Source: an uncultured Pseudomonadales bacterium
Lineage (GTDB): Bacteria > Pseudomonadota > Gammaproteobacteria > Pseudomonadales > Azotimanducaceae
Direction of reading: 5' to 3'
DNA: 64,000 bases
NCBI GenBank assembly: GCA_958296295.1
Contig: OY282460.1
Coordinates: forward strand, 1,674,001-1,738,000
The translations under genes and the position numbers were made by a program. The notes beneath the pieces are model-generated. The model searched no databases. It was not told the DNA's origin and saw only the letters and a program-made list of their open reading frames with translations. Below are positions 1 to 7,544 of the stretch, piece by piece. Every line of letters starts with the position of its first letter. The first letter of the stretch is position 1.

Positions 1-1346
1 GTCAGGACGGACGGGCTTCCGGGGCCGGAAATGATAAAGAGATTGGGGAAGCCGGCGGTGGCCAGCCCGAGGTAGGTGCGGGGCCCGGCTTCCCACTTCT
101 CGTCGATAGAAAGGCCGTCGCGGCCGCGGATGTCCACCGCGAGCATGGCGCCGGTCATGGCGTCGAAGCCCGTGGCCAAGACGAGGCAGTCGATTCGATG
201 CACCTTGCCGGCCACGCGGATGCCGCGCGTTGTGACGCGCTCGATGGGGTTCGCCCGCACATCGATCAAAGTCACGTTCGGCCGGTTGTAGGTTTCGAAA
301 TAGCCGGTGTCCAAGCACGGGCGCTTGCAGCCGATCACGTTGTCCGGGCAGAGCATCTCGGCGATTTCGGGATCATCGACGATCTCGCGGATGCGAGCGC
401 GCACGAACTCGGCGGCAGTCTTGTTGGCGTCGTCGCGAAGCAGCAAGTCGTGGTACGCGGAAAGGAACCCGAAGCCGCCTCGTTGCCAACGTTCCGCGTA
501 GTTCGCTTCCCGCGCCGGTTCGTCATCGTCCAGCGCGGATCCGCTGGGCGGCGGAATCTTGGATCCAAAACCCGCTTGCATTTGGTAGTTGCGGGCGCGA
601 AAGTCCGCGTATTCGGCTTTGATGGAGCGGGCGAAATCCGCTTCGAGTGGCGCGTTTTGCGCCGGAATAGAATAATTCGGCGTGCGTTGAAACACGGTGA
701 GATGGCGCGCTTGGGAAGCGATTATTGGAATGGCCTGGATCGCGGAGGATCCGGTGCCGACGATGCCGACGCGCTTGCCGGTGAAGTCCACGCCTTCGCG
801 CGGCCAACGGCCGGTGTGGCACATCTCGCCGCGGAAGTTGCGAAGGCCTTTGATGTTGGGCAGGTTGGCGGTAGAGAGACATCCGGTGGCCATGATCAGA
901 AAGCGCCCTGAGACCGCTAGGCCGGTATCGGTGGCGACGTGCCATTGCTGGTGCGGCGCCTCGGTCTCTTGCGTGTCGCCGAACACGGCTCGAACGACGC
1001 GCGTGTTGAAAACGATGTCGCGCCGCAGATCGAACCTGTCGGCCACATGGTTGGCGTAGCGCAGGATTTCCGGCTGTCCCGCATAACGCTCGGTCCACTC
1101 CCACTCCTGTTGCAATGCCTCGGAAAAACTGTAGGAATACTCCATGCTCTCGATGTCGCAACGAGCGCCGGGATAGCGATTCCAATACCAGGTGCCGCCG
1201 ACATCGCCACCGGCCTCGAAGACGCGCGCCGAAAAACCCGCTTCCCGCAACCGGTGCAGCATGTAGAGGCCGGCGAAGCCGGCGCCGACGATCACGGCGT
1301 CGAATCGCTCCACGGCCTCGGCGCTGTTCGCTCGCGTCTCGGACAT
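1..1346 (-). CDS. Baeyer-Villiger-type FAD monooxygenase, 3' end outside window
   Basis: A flavoprotein monooxygenase of the cyclohexanone/phenylacetone monooxygenase class, which uses NADPH and O2 to insert oxygen next to a ketone. The ATG lies at 1346-1344 and the frame stays open to base 1, so about 448 codons are visible of a family length near 520-560. Read from the minus strand it shows an N-terminal FAD Rossmann motif GAGFAG (about residues 21-26), the BVMO segment GGTWYWNRYPG (about 50-60), the type I BVMO fingerprint FRGEMCHTGRWP (about 171-182) and a second NADPH-binding motif GTGSSA (about 197-202). It starts 7 bp after the stop of the TonB-dependent receptor gene, so the two probably form one operon; uptake followed by oxidation of a hydrophobic or cyclic compound is inference. 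The substrate cannot be told from sequence. Confidence 0.88.
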   Translation of the reverse strand, partial: MSETRANSAEAVERFDAVIVGAGFAGLYMLHRLREAGFSARVFEAGGDVGGTWYWNRYPGARCDIESMEYSYSFSEALQQEWEWTERYAGQPEILRYANHVADRFDLRRDIVFNTRVVRAVFGDTQETEAPHQQWHVATDTGLAVSGRFLIMATGCLSTANLPNIKGLRNFRGEMCHTGRWPREGVDFTGKRVGIVGTGSSAIQAIPIIASQARHLTVFQRTPNYSIPAQNAPLEADFARSIKAEYADFRARNYQMQAGFGSKIPPPSGSALDDDEPAREANYAERWQRGGFGFLSAYHDLLLRDDANKTAAEFVRARIREIVDDPEIAEMLCPDNVIGCKRPCLDTGYFETYNRPNVTLIDVRANPIERVTTRGIRVAGKVHRIDCLVLATGFDAMTGAMLAVDIRGRDGLSIDEKWEAGPRTYLGLATAGFPNLFIISGPGSPSVL

Positions 1347-1353
1347 CCGCGTC

Positions 1354-3663
1354 TTAGAATCCCACGCCGAAGCGCGCCATGATCTGGCGCGGCGGAATCA
1401 GCTCCTCGGACGTTGCGCCCACGCCGAAGACGTCCGTGAACCGGGCGTTCACACCGGCTTCGTCGGTGGCGTTCAGCACCAGCAACTCCACTTGCCATTG
1501 CCCGGCGGCGGGGCGCACGGCAAGGGTGAGATTGAACACGTCGCTGCGTGGCACGCGATCGGTTTTCGGATTGTTGAAGATGCGATGCTGGAACTCGCCC
1601 CGATGCGTGTATTGCAAACCGGCGGCCAATTCGCCCCAAGCACCGAGCCGGTTCGTGTGGCGCAGCATCACGTCGGCGGTGAAGCCGGGCGTCTTTGCGA
1701 GTTCGTTGCCTCCAACGTCGGTGATCGCCCGAGCCCGCGCCTGTTGGATTTCGGCACCGAACAGTGGCAGGCCTTGGGCGAGAAGGGCGTTGGTGGCTTC
1801 GTCCGAGCGGACGTTGTCGAGCGCCAGGTGGCGGGCCGTGATCTCCGTGTTGAGCCAGGCGAGGCGGGCGTCCAACGTCAGCCGATGCGAGAGAAAGGCA
1901 AGAAACTCCAGTTCCGCGCCAAAGCTGCGCGCTTTCGGGATGTTGCCTACGCCGCCTTCGAACACCTCTGGATCCGTCGCTTGGTATTGCATGTTTTCGT
2001 AGTTGTAGTAGAAAACGGCCGCGTTCAGGCGCATGGCGCCGGCGGCGAGGTCGGCTTTCGCGCCCAACTCGAAGGCGTCCACGGTTTCGTCGTCGTAGGT
2101 GGGCAGAACGACGATTGGCGCGACCACGTCCTCGCGCCCGTAGGTGAGGTTGCTGCCGCCGGGTTTATGGCCGCGCGTGTAGGACCCGTAGACCATGCCG
2201 GCTTCCGCCATGTCTCTTTCCACGGCGACGCGGCCGGTGAGCGCCGTGCCGTCTATCGCCAAGTTGTCCGTGCCGGCGCGTCCGAAAAAGTTGGTCACGG
2301 CGGAACGCACTTCGTCCATCGTGTAGCGCAGGCCGGCCGTGAGCCGCGTCCTGTCGTTCACATGGTAGTTGCCTTGGCCGTAGAGCGATCGCGAATCGCG
2401 CTCTGGGCGCGAATCGGAAATGAAACCGTAGTCGCCGGGCGCGTAGGCGCGGACTTGCTCCACCGTGATCGGATCGAACCGGCCATCAAAGCCGAAATCC
2501 AAGTATTCGCGGATGAGGATATCCAAGGACGTGTCCAGAAAGAACACGCCCGCCACCAAATCCACACGGCCCCAAATCGGCTTGGCCGAAATAAAGTGGA
2601 ACTCTTGGGTGCGGGTCTTCTGACGGCTGTTCCAAGGGTCGATCACCGCCGGCACCAAAGCGCGCGGGGGCAGGCTGGCAAGATCGTGGCGGTCGTTGTC
2701 GCGGCGGATGAATATGTCGTCGTCCTGATAGCTCGTCAGCGATTGCACCGTCAACCGCGGCAGGTCGATCGTCGCCACCAAGGCGAACAAGCGGCTGTCG
2801 AGCTCGAAGGCGCCGCGCGAATCCTGCCTCAACCGGCGCGGATTCGGTGTGTTGTCCAAGATGCCTTTTTGCGCTGCGCCGTTCGTGTCATCAAGGTGGA
2901 TCTGCCCCGTCAAGTGTACCTCCAAGCGATCGCTTGGCGTCCAGCGCAGCCGAGCCCGGACGGCTCGATTGTCGGCTTCGTCCAGTTCCTGATCGAGCAC
3001 GATGTTCTCGCCGAAGCCGTCGTGCCGATGGCTGGCCGCGGAAATCCGCGCCGCGAGATTGTTCGAGAGCGGCACGTTGACGGCGGCGCGCGATCGCGTC
3101 AAGCCGTGGCTGCCGAACGCGACATCCGCCCTGCCGCCGAACGTCCCCGTGTCCGGCCCGCGCGACACCACGTTCAACGCGCCGCCGGTGGAGTTCTGGC
3201 CGAACAGCGTGCCTTGCGGCCCGCGCAGCACCTCGATGCGTTCGATGTCCAGGAAGTCCGCGTGCAGGGCGAAACCCGACGCGACGTAGATGCCGTCCAA
3301 GTGGTAGGAGACGGAGGGGTTGGCGATGGCGTTCTGATTCGCCTCGTTGCCGATGCCGCGAATGGAGATGACGGTCCTGAAGCCTTCGTTCTTGGCCACG
3401 GTGACACCCGGCGCGATGGCGCTCAAATCCACGAACGAAAGGATGTTGCGCGCATCCAGATCGCCGTCGTCGAGCGCGGTGACCGCTTGCGGCAGTTCCT
3501 GAAGGTTCTCGGAGCGTTTTTCCGCGGTCACGGTTACGGTCTCCAACGTCCGCTCCCCGGCGCTGGCCGAGGACGACGCGCCGAGCGCTGAAAGCGCCAG
3601 CCCAAGACATGCGCCACGAGACGGCATCGGACCGAGCCCAAGAAGTGCGAGTTTGGCGATCAT
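1354..3663 (-). CDS. TonB-dependent outer-membrane receptor
   Basis: An outer-membrane active transporter of 769 residues. A signal-peptide-like N-terminus (residues 1 to about 34, ending ...SSSASAGER) precedes a TonB-box-like stretch LETVTVTAEKR. A plug domain follows, with SIRGIGNEAN, YHLDGIYVASG and IERIEVLRGPQGTLFGQNST, the classic plug signature. A long beta-barrel ends in FGVGF, with the terminal Phe used in outer-membrane insertion. The open frame extends upstream to 3798, but I chose the ATG at 3663-3661 because it gives a clean signal peptide; a Met 12 codons later is an alternative. A ninefold CCGGCCAAG run, three copies, sits just upstream of this start. The gene is 7 bp upstream of the monooxygenase gene. 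The ligand is unknown; the plug resembles the broad family containing siderophore and organic-substrate receptors. Confidence 0.9.
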   Translation of the reverse strand: MIAKLALLGLGPMPSRGACLGLALSALGASSSASAGERTLETVTVTAEKRSENLQELPQAVTALDDGDLDARNILSFVDLSAIAPGVTVAKNEGFRTVISIRGIGNEANQNAIANPSVSYHLDGIYVASGFALHADFLDIERIEVLRGPQGTLFGQNSTGGALNVVSRGPDTGTFGGRADVAFGSHGLTRSRAAVNVPLSNNLAARISAASHRHDGFGENIVLDQELDEADNRAVRARLRWTPSDRLEVHLTGQIHLDDTNGAAQKGILDNTPNPRRLRQDSRGAFELDSRLFALVATIDLPRLTVQSLTSYQDDDIFIRRDNDRHDLASLPPRALVPAVIDPWNSRQKTRTQEFHFISAKPIWGRVDLVAGVFFLDTSLDILIREYLDFGFDGRFDPITVEQVRAYAPGDYGFISDSRPERDSRSLYGQGNYHVNDRTRLTAGLRYTMDEVRSAVTNFFGRAGTDNLAIDGTALTGRVAVERDMAEAGMVYGSYTRGHKPGGSNLTYGREDVVAPIVVLPTYDDETVDAFELGAKADLAAGAMRLNAAVFYYNYENMQYQATDPEVFEGGVGNIPKARSFGAELEFLAFLSHRLTLDARLAWLNTEITARHLALDNVRSDEATNALLAQGLPLFGAEIQQARARAITDVGGNELAKTPGFTADVMLRHTNRLGAWGELAAGLQYTHRGEFQHRIFNNPKTDRVPRSDVFNLTLAVRPAAGQWQVELLVLNATDEAGVNARFTDVFGVGATSEELIPPRQIMARFGVGF

Positions 3664-3851
3664 ACCAAGCCGGCCAAGCCGGCCAAGCCGGGCGCGGCCC
3701 GCCGCCCGGCCCGAACACACGCCGGCAGCGGGCCGAGCCGGCGCTTCACGCCGCGCTGCGAGGTCGTTGGCGCCGGCCCTGCGTGGCACCCCGCGCAACC
3801 CGTGGCAACTCGATGACGTTCGCCGCCGTTTTTTGCGTTATAGTCGCGGCT

Positions 3852-3923
3852 ATGAACACCCGCGCCATGTCCGCTGTCGACCGGCGGTTCCACAAGCCGC
3901 TCACGCTGCTGCTGCCGGCGTAG
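3852..3923 (+). CDS. putative leucine leader peptide upstream of leuA
   Basis: A 23-codon reading frame beginning ATG at 3852 and ending TAG at 3921-3923, 104 bp ahead of the leuA start. Its C-terminal end reads PLTLLLPA, so four of five consecutive positions are leucine, all read by CTC or CTG codons. Its stop codon lies inside the stem of a terminator-like hairpin. A Leu-rich peptide followed directly by a terminator and then leuA is the arrangement of leucine-operon attenuation in enterobacteria. In that mechanism, stalling at Leu codons when charged tRNA-Leu is scarce prevents the terminator from forming. An internal ATG at 3867 is an alternative start. The assignment rests on composition and position; no conserved leader sequence is expected. 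Confidence 0.6.
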   Translation: MNTRAMSAVDRRFHKPLTLLLPA

Positions 3924-3936
3924 CCGGCTTTTTCTT
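3914..3936 (+). terminator. attenuator-type intrinsic terminator before leuA
   Basis: GCCGGC at 3914-3919, loop GTA, and GCCGGC at 3923-3928 form a perfect six-pair GC stem followed at once by TTTTTCTT. The upstream arm overlaps the last codons of the Leu-rich leader peptide, so a ribosome reaching the stop codon would affect folding. I did not work out a matching antiterminator stem. Confidence 0.65.
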
Positions 3937-4027
3937 CGCACAGGGCCCCAAGCAAGCCCAACCGTCCAAACCTTCAACCCTCTTCATGGCTCGGCGGGCT
4001 AGGCCGCCCGCAAGCGGAGGTTTCGAG

Positions 4028-5770
4028 ATGAACGCGCAGCAACCCACTCAACCGGCCCCGCCGACGCCTTCGGGCAGTCGGGAAGGCGCGATGCCCTTCG
4101 GCAAGTACCGGCCGTTCACGCCGGTGCCGCTGCGGGACAGGCACTGGCCGAACAACACCCTCACGGCACCGCCGCGCTGGTGCAGCGTGGATTTGCGCGA
4201 CGGCAACCAGGCGCTGATCGATCCAATGAACGTGGACGAGAAGCTGCGCCTCTACGAGTTGTTGCTGGAGGTGGGGTTCGTGGAGATCGAAGTGGGCTTT
4301 CCCGCGGCGTCGCAGCCGGATTTCGATTTCATACGCAAGATCATCGACCGCGGCATGGTGCCGGAAGGCGTCGCCGTGCAGGTGCTTTGCCAAGCCCGCG
4401 CCGAGCTCATCGAACGCACGGTGGAAGCGCTCGACGGCGCCGGCAGCGCCATCTTCCACCTCTACAACTCCACCTCCGAGTTGCAACGGCGGGTGGTGTT
4501 CGAGTTGGATCGCGCCGGCATCATCGATCTCGCCGTGCAAGGCACCGCGGTGGTGAAGGAGGGGGTGCGCGCGCTCAAGAACACCAACGTCCTGTTCGAA
4601 TATTCGCCGGAGAGTTTCACCGGCACGGAGCTGGATTTCGCCGTTGACATCTGCGCCGCGGTGGCGGACGAGTGGGGTGCCACCGAATCCAACCCCATCA
4701 TCGTCAACCTGCCGTCCACGGTGGAGATGGCCACGCCCAACGTGTACGCGGATCAGATCGAGTGGTTCGCCCGCCACTTCCCACGCCGCGAGCGCATCGT
4801 CATCAGCCTGCACACCCACAACGATCGCGGCACCGGCGTGGCCGCCACCGAGCTGGCGCTGATGGCCGGTGCTGAACGCGTCGAAGGCACGCTGTTCGGC
4901 AACGGCGAGCGCACCGGCAACTGCGACATCGTAAACGTGGCCATGAACCTGTTTTCGCAAGGCGTGGACCCGCAGTTGGACTTCCGAGACATGCCCCGCG
5001 TTCGCCGCACGGTGGAGGCCGTCAACAAGCTGCCGGTACACGAACGCCATCCCTACGCCGGCGATCTGGTGTTCACCGCGTTCTCCGGCTCGCATCAGGA
5101 CGCCATCAAGAAAGGCATGGCGCGGGTGGATCGCGCCCATTGGGAAGTGCCCTATCTGCCCATCGATCCGGCCGACGTCGGCTCCTCCTACAAAGAGACG
5201 GTGCGGGTGAACAGCCAGTCCGGCAAAGGCGGCGTCGGCTTCGTGCTGGAGGAGCACTTCGGCGTCGCGCTGCCGCGGGCGATGCTCGTCGAGTTCTCCA
5301 AGGTCGTGCAGGCGCTCACCGAGCGGCTGGATCGCGAGGTGCGCCCGGCCGAGATCATGGACGCCCTCACGGCCGAATACCTGGTGGAGACCGGCCCGTA
5401 CCGCTTGGTCGGGTACGATCTGTTGCGTGGCGATGCCGGGGCCGCCCGGTGCGAGGCGCGGCTGCGCGTGCCGGACGGCGAGGTGGCCGTGGCCGGCGAA
5501 GGCTCCGGCCCCATTGAAGCGTTCGTGAACGGCATGGTGGCCACGTTGAACGAGCCGCTCAACATCGTCGACTACCACGAACGGGCGTTGGGGGCCGGCA
5601 AGGACGCTCGCGCCATCTGCATCGTCGCGGTAGGCGACGATCAGGAAGGCGTCCAAGGTGACACGCGCAGCGCGGCGTGCTTCGGCATCGGCCTCAGTCG
5701 AAACACCGTGACGGCGTCGCTCACCGCCATCGTCTCCGCGGTGAACCGGCGATGGAAGCGGGTGGGCTAG
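4028..5770 (+). CDS. leuA: 2-isopropylmalate synthase (long LeuA type)
   Basis: Catalyses the first committed step of leucine synthesis, condensing acetyl-CoA with 2-oxoisovalerate. The product is 580 residues, the long LeuA form found in actinobacteria and some proteobacteria. Visible features are the DLRDGNQALIDPM catalytic segment near residue 57, the HTHNDRGTG metal-binding motif, GNGERTGNCD, and a C-terminal regulatory dimer domain with EAFVNGMVATLN and DYHERALG. The start was set at ATG 4028 because GGAGG sits at 4016-4020 with good spacing; the open frame continues upstream without family similarity. Regulation by leucine attenuation is suggested by the leader peptide and hairpin at 3852-3936. 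leuBCD are not in the window. Confidence 0.96.
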   Translation: MNAQQPTQPAPPTPSGSREGAMPFGKYRPFTPVPLRDRHWPNNTLTAPPRWCSVDLRDGNQALIDPMNVDEKLRLYELLLEVGFVEIEVGFPAASQPDFDFIRKIIDRGMVPEGVAVQVLCQARAELIERTVEALDGAGSAIFHLYNSTSELQRRVVFELDRAGIIDLAVQGTAVVKEGVRALKNTNVLFEYSPESFTGTELDFAVDICAAVADEWGATESNPIIVNLPSTVEMATPNVYADQIEWFARHFPRRERIVISLHTHNDRGTGVAATELALMAGAERVEGTLFGNGERTGNCDIVNVAMNLFSQGVDPQLDFRDMPRVRRTVEAVNKLPVHERHPYAGDLVFTAFSGSHQDAIKKGMARVDRAHWEVPYLPIDPADVGSSYKETVRVNSQSGKGGVGFVLEEHFGVALPRAMLVEFSKVVQALTERLDREVRPAEIMDALTAEYLVETGPYRLVGYDLLRGDAGAARCEARLRVPDGEVAVAGEGSGPIEAFVNGMVATLNEPLNIVDYHERALGAGKDARAICIVAVGDDQEGVQGDTRSAACFGIGLSRNTVTASLTAIVSAVNRRWKRVG

Positions 5771-5843
5771 CTCGCCAGTCGCGCAGCCAGGGCCGCGGCG
5801 TCCTGGCGCGCCGGCGCGAGTCCGGCGGGGCGGTGTTGTCGCC

Positions 5844-6218
5844 ATGAGCGCCGCCGCCGACGTCGTCGTGGTGGCGCACTTCGGCTTCGTGCTGTTCGTC
5901 GTGTTCGGCGGTTTGCTGGTCTTGCGCTGGCCACGTGTCGCTTGGCTGCATGTGCCGGCGGCGGTGTGGGGCGCGTTGGTGCAATGCGCCGACTACACGT
6001 GTCCGCTCACCTATTGGGAAGCGGCTTTGCGCGGCGCGCCTCCCGGCGGCAGCTTCATTGACGAGACGTTGCTGCCGATCCTCTACCCGGATCTGCTGCG
6101 CGAGGGCGTGCTCACTCCTGGCGTGCGCATCGCCCTTGGCTGCCTCGTGGCGGCGTTCAACGGCGCGATCTACTTCGTCGCGATCATGCGTCGGCGGCGG
6201 GCAGTTCCCACACCTTGA
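5844..6218 (+). CDS. DUF2784 family small membrane protein
   Basis: A 124-residue membrane protein with hydrophobic segments near residues 5-25, 30-50 and 95-118. It carries the family-like segments VAHFGFVLFVVFGGLL, the WLHVPAAVWGALVQ stretch and CPLTYWEA, and ends in a basic tail RRRR. I recognise this pattern as DUF2784; the biochemical role of that family is unknown. It follows leuA by 73 bp on the same strand. Its last 35 bases overlap the 3' end of the convergent CNNM/CorC gene. Confidence 0.8.
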   Translation: MSAAADVVVVAHFGFVLFVVFGGLLVLRWPRVAWLHVPAAVWGALVQCADYTCPLTYWEAALRGAPPGGSFIDETLLPILYPDLLREGVLTPGVRIALGCLVAAFNGAIYFVAIMRRRRAVPTP

Positions 6219-7449
6219 CTGTGCGCACCACGTTGTCGGCGATCCGCAAGGTTTCGATTTGATAGCGTTCGATACGCAAGCACACGTCCGCTTCCGGGAT
6301 GAACTTCAGGTGCTCGACGACTAGCCCGTTCACCGTGCGCGGCCCTGCCGTGGGCAATTCCCAGCCTAGGCTGCGGTTGATGTCGCGCAGCACTGCCCTG
6401 CCCTCGATGATGTAGCTGCCATCATCTTCTTGGCGCACATCGGCGAGTTCGGCGGCGATGTCTGTGGTGAACTCGCCGACGATTTCTTCGAGGATGTCCT
6501 CCAAAGTCACGAGGCCCTGCACATCGCCGTATTCGTCTACCACCAGGCCGACCCGCTGGCGTTCCTTCTGGAAATGCACCAGCTGGGTGTGCAACGGCGT
6601 GCCTTTCGGCACGAAGTACGGCTCTTCCGTCTCTTGCACCAAATCGGCCTTGGTGAACTCCTCTTGGCGGAGGAACCGCGCCGCACGGCGCAAGTGCAAT
6701 ATGCCCACGACGTCGTTGATGTTCTCTCGGTACACCGGCAGGCGCGTGTGCTCCGAGCCACGGATGGCGTCGACGATCTCGGCGACATCGTCTTCAATGT
6801 CGATGCCGGCCACCGCGGAGCGGGGCACCATGATGTCGTCTATGGTGGCGTTCTCCAAGTCCAAGATGCCTAGCAGCATGTCCTGACGTTCGCGCGGCAA
6901 CGACGTGCGCTCGTTCACCACCGTGCGCAGCTCGTCTGCGGACAAATCGTCCGTTTGCTTCTTCGCTCGCGCAATCATCGGCGCCGCCAGGTAGTTGGCG
7001 ATGACGTTGATGAGCACCACCACAGGCTGGCTCACTTTGAGCAGAGGCTGCAGGATGTAGGAGGAAGGAAATGCGAGCGTCTCTGGACGCTGCGCGGCGA
7101 CCGTCTTCGGCATGACCTCGGCAAAGATCAACACAAGCAGCGCGAGCAACACCGCCGATACCGGCGGGCCAAAGTTGTCGCCAAGCAGCCGTTGGCCGAC
7201 CACCGTGGCGAACGACGCGGCGACGAAGATCACCAAGTTGTTGCCCAGCAATATCACGCCGAGCAGACGATCCGGCCTTTGCAGCAAGAGGTTGGCGCGA
7301 CTGGCCCCGCGATGGCCCTCGTTGACGAGGTGGCGCAAGCGATAGCGGTTGAGCGCCATCATTGCCGTCTCGGAGCAGGAGAAGAAGGCGGACATCAGTA
7401 TCAGGGCGAAAATCGCCAGCAGCTGAAAGCCGGTGGAAAGTTCGTTCAC
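6184..7449 (-). CDS. CNNM / CBS-pair / CorC-HlyC family membrane protein
   Basis: A 421-residue inner-membrane protein of the HlyC/CorC (CorB, YfjD-like) family, linked in characterised members to Mg2+ or Co2+ efflux and resistance. An N-terminal CNNM transmembrane domain (residues 1 to about 180) contains FFSCSETAMMALNRYRLRHL and AEVMPKTVAA. A CBS pair follows with DIMVPRSAVAGID and LVVDEYGDVQGLVTLEDILEEI split over about 200-320, then a C-terminal CorC_HlyC domain. I prefer the GTG at 7449-7447, which gives the normal family N-terminus; an upstream TTG at 7509 would add 20 residues of no similarity. It is divergent from ffh, a position seen for this family in other gammaproteobacteria, and an IS now sits between the two. 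Confidence 0.92.
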   Translation of the reverse strand: MNELSTGFQLLAIFALILMSAFFSCSETAMMALNRYRLRHLVNEGHRGASRANLLLQRPDRLLGVILLGNNLVIFVAASFATVVGQRLLGDNFGPPVSAVLLALLVLIFAEVMPKTVAAQRPETLAFPSSYILQPLLKVSQPVVVLINVIANYLAAPMIARAKKQTDDLSADELRTVVNERTSLPRERQDMLLGILDLENATIDDIMVPRSAVAGIDIEDDVAEIVDAIRGSEHTRLPVYRENINDVVGILHLRRAARFLRQEEFTKADLVQETEEPYFVPKGTPLHTQLVHFQKERQRVGLVVDEYGDVQGLVTLEDILEEIVGEFTTDIAAELADVRQEDDGSYIIEGRAVLRDINRSLGWELPTAGPRTVNGLVVEHLKFIPEADVCLRIERYQIETLRIADNVVRTVKVWELPAADA

Positions 7450-7544
7450 GGGGTGTGCGCCCTCGCGGCGACGGGGCTCGACGATTGCGATGGCGCGAGT
7501 GTGACACAACCCGGCGGGCCGCGCGAACCTCTGTGCATGGGGAA

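Noticed and set aside
198..911. Long plus-strand open frames across the monooxygenase, TonB receptor and many other genes
   Set aside because: They are antisense shadows typical of high-GC DNA, with Arg/His/Gly-rich translations and no family motifs.
3830..3845. TATAGT before the leader peptide as a leuA promoter -10 box
   Set aside because: The only acceptable -35 candidates are poorly spaced; too weak to annotate.
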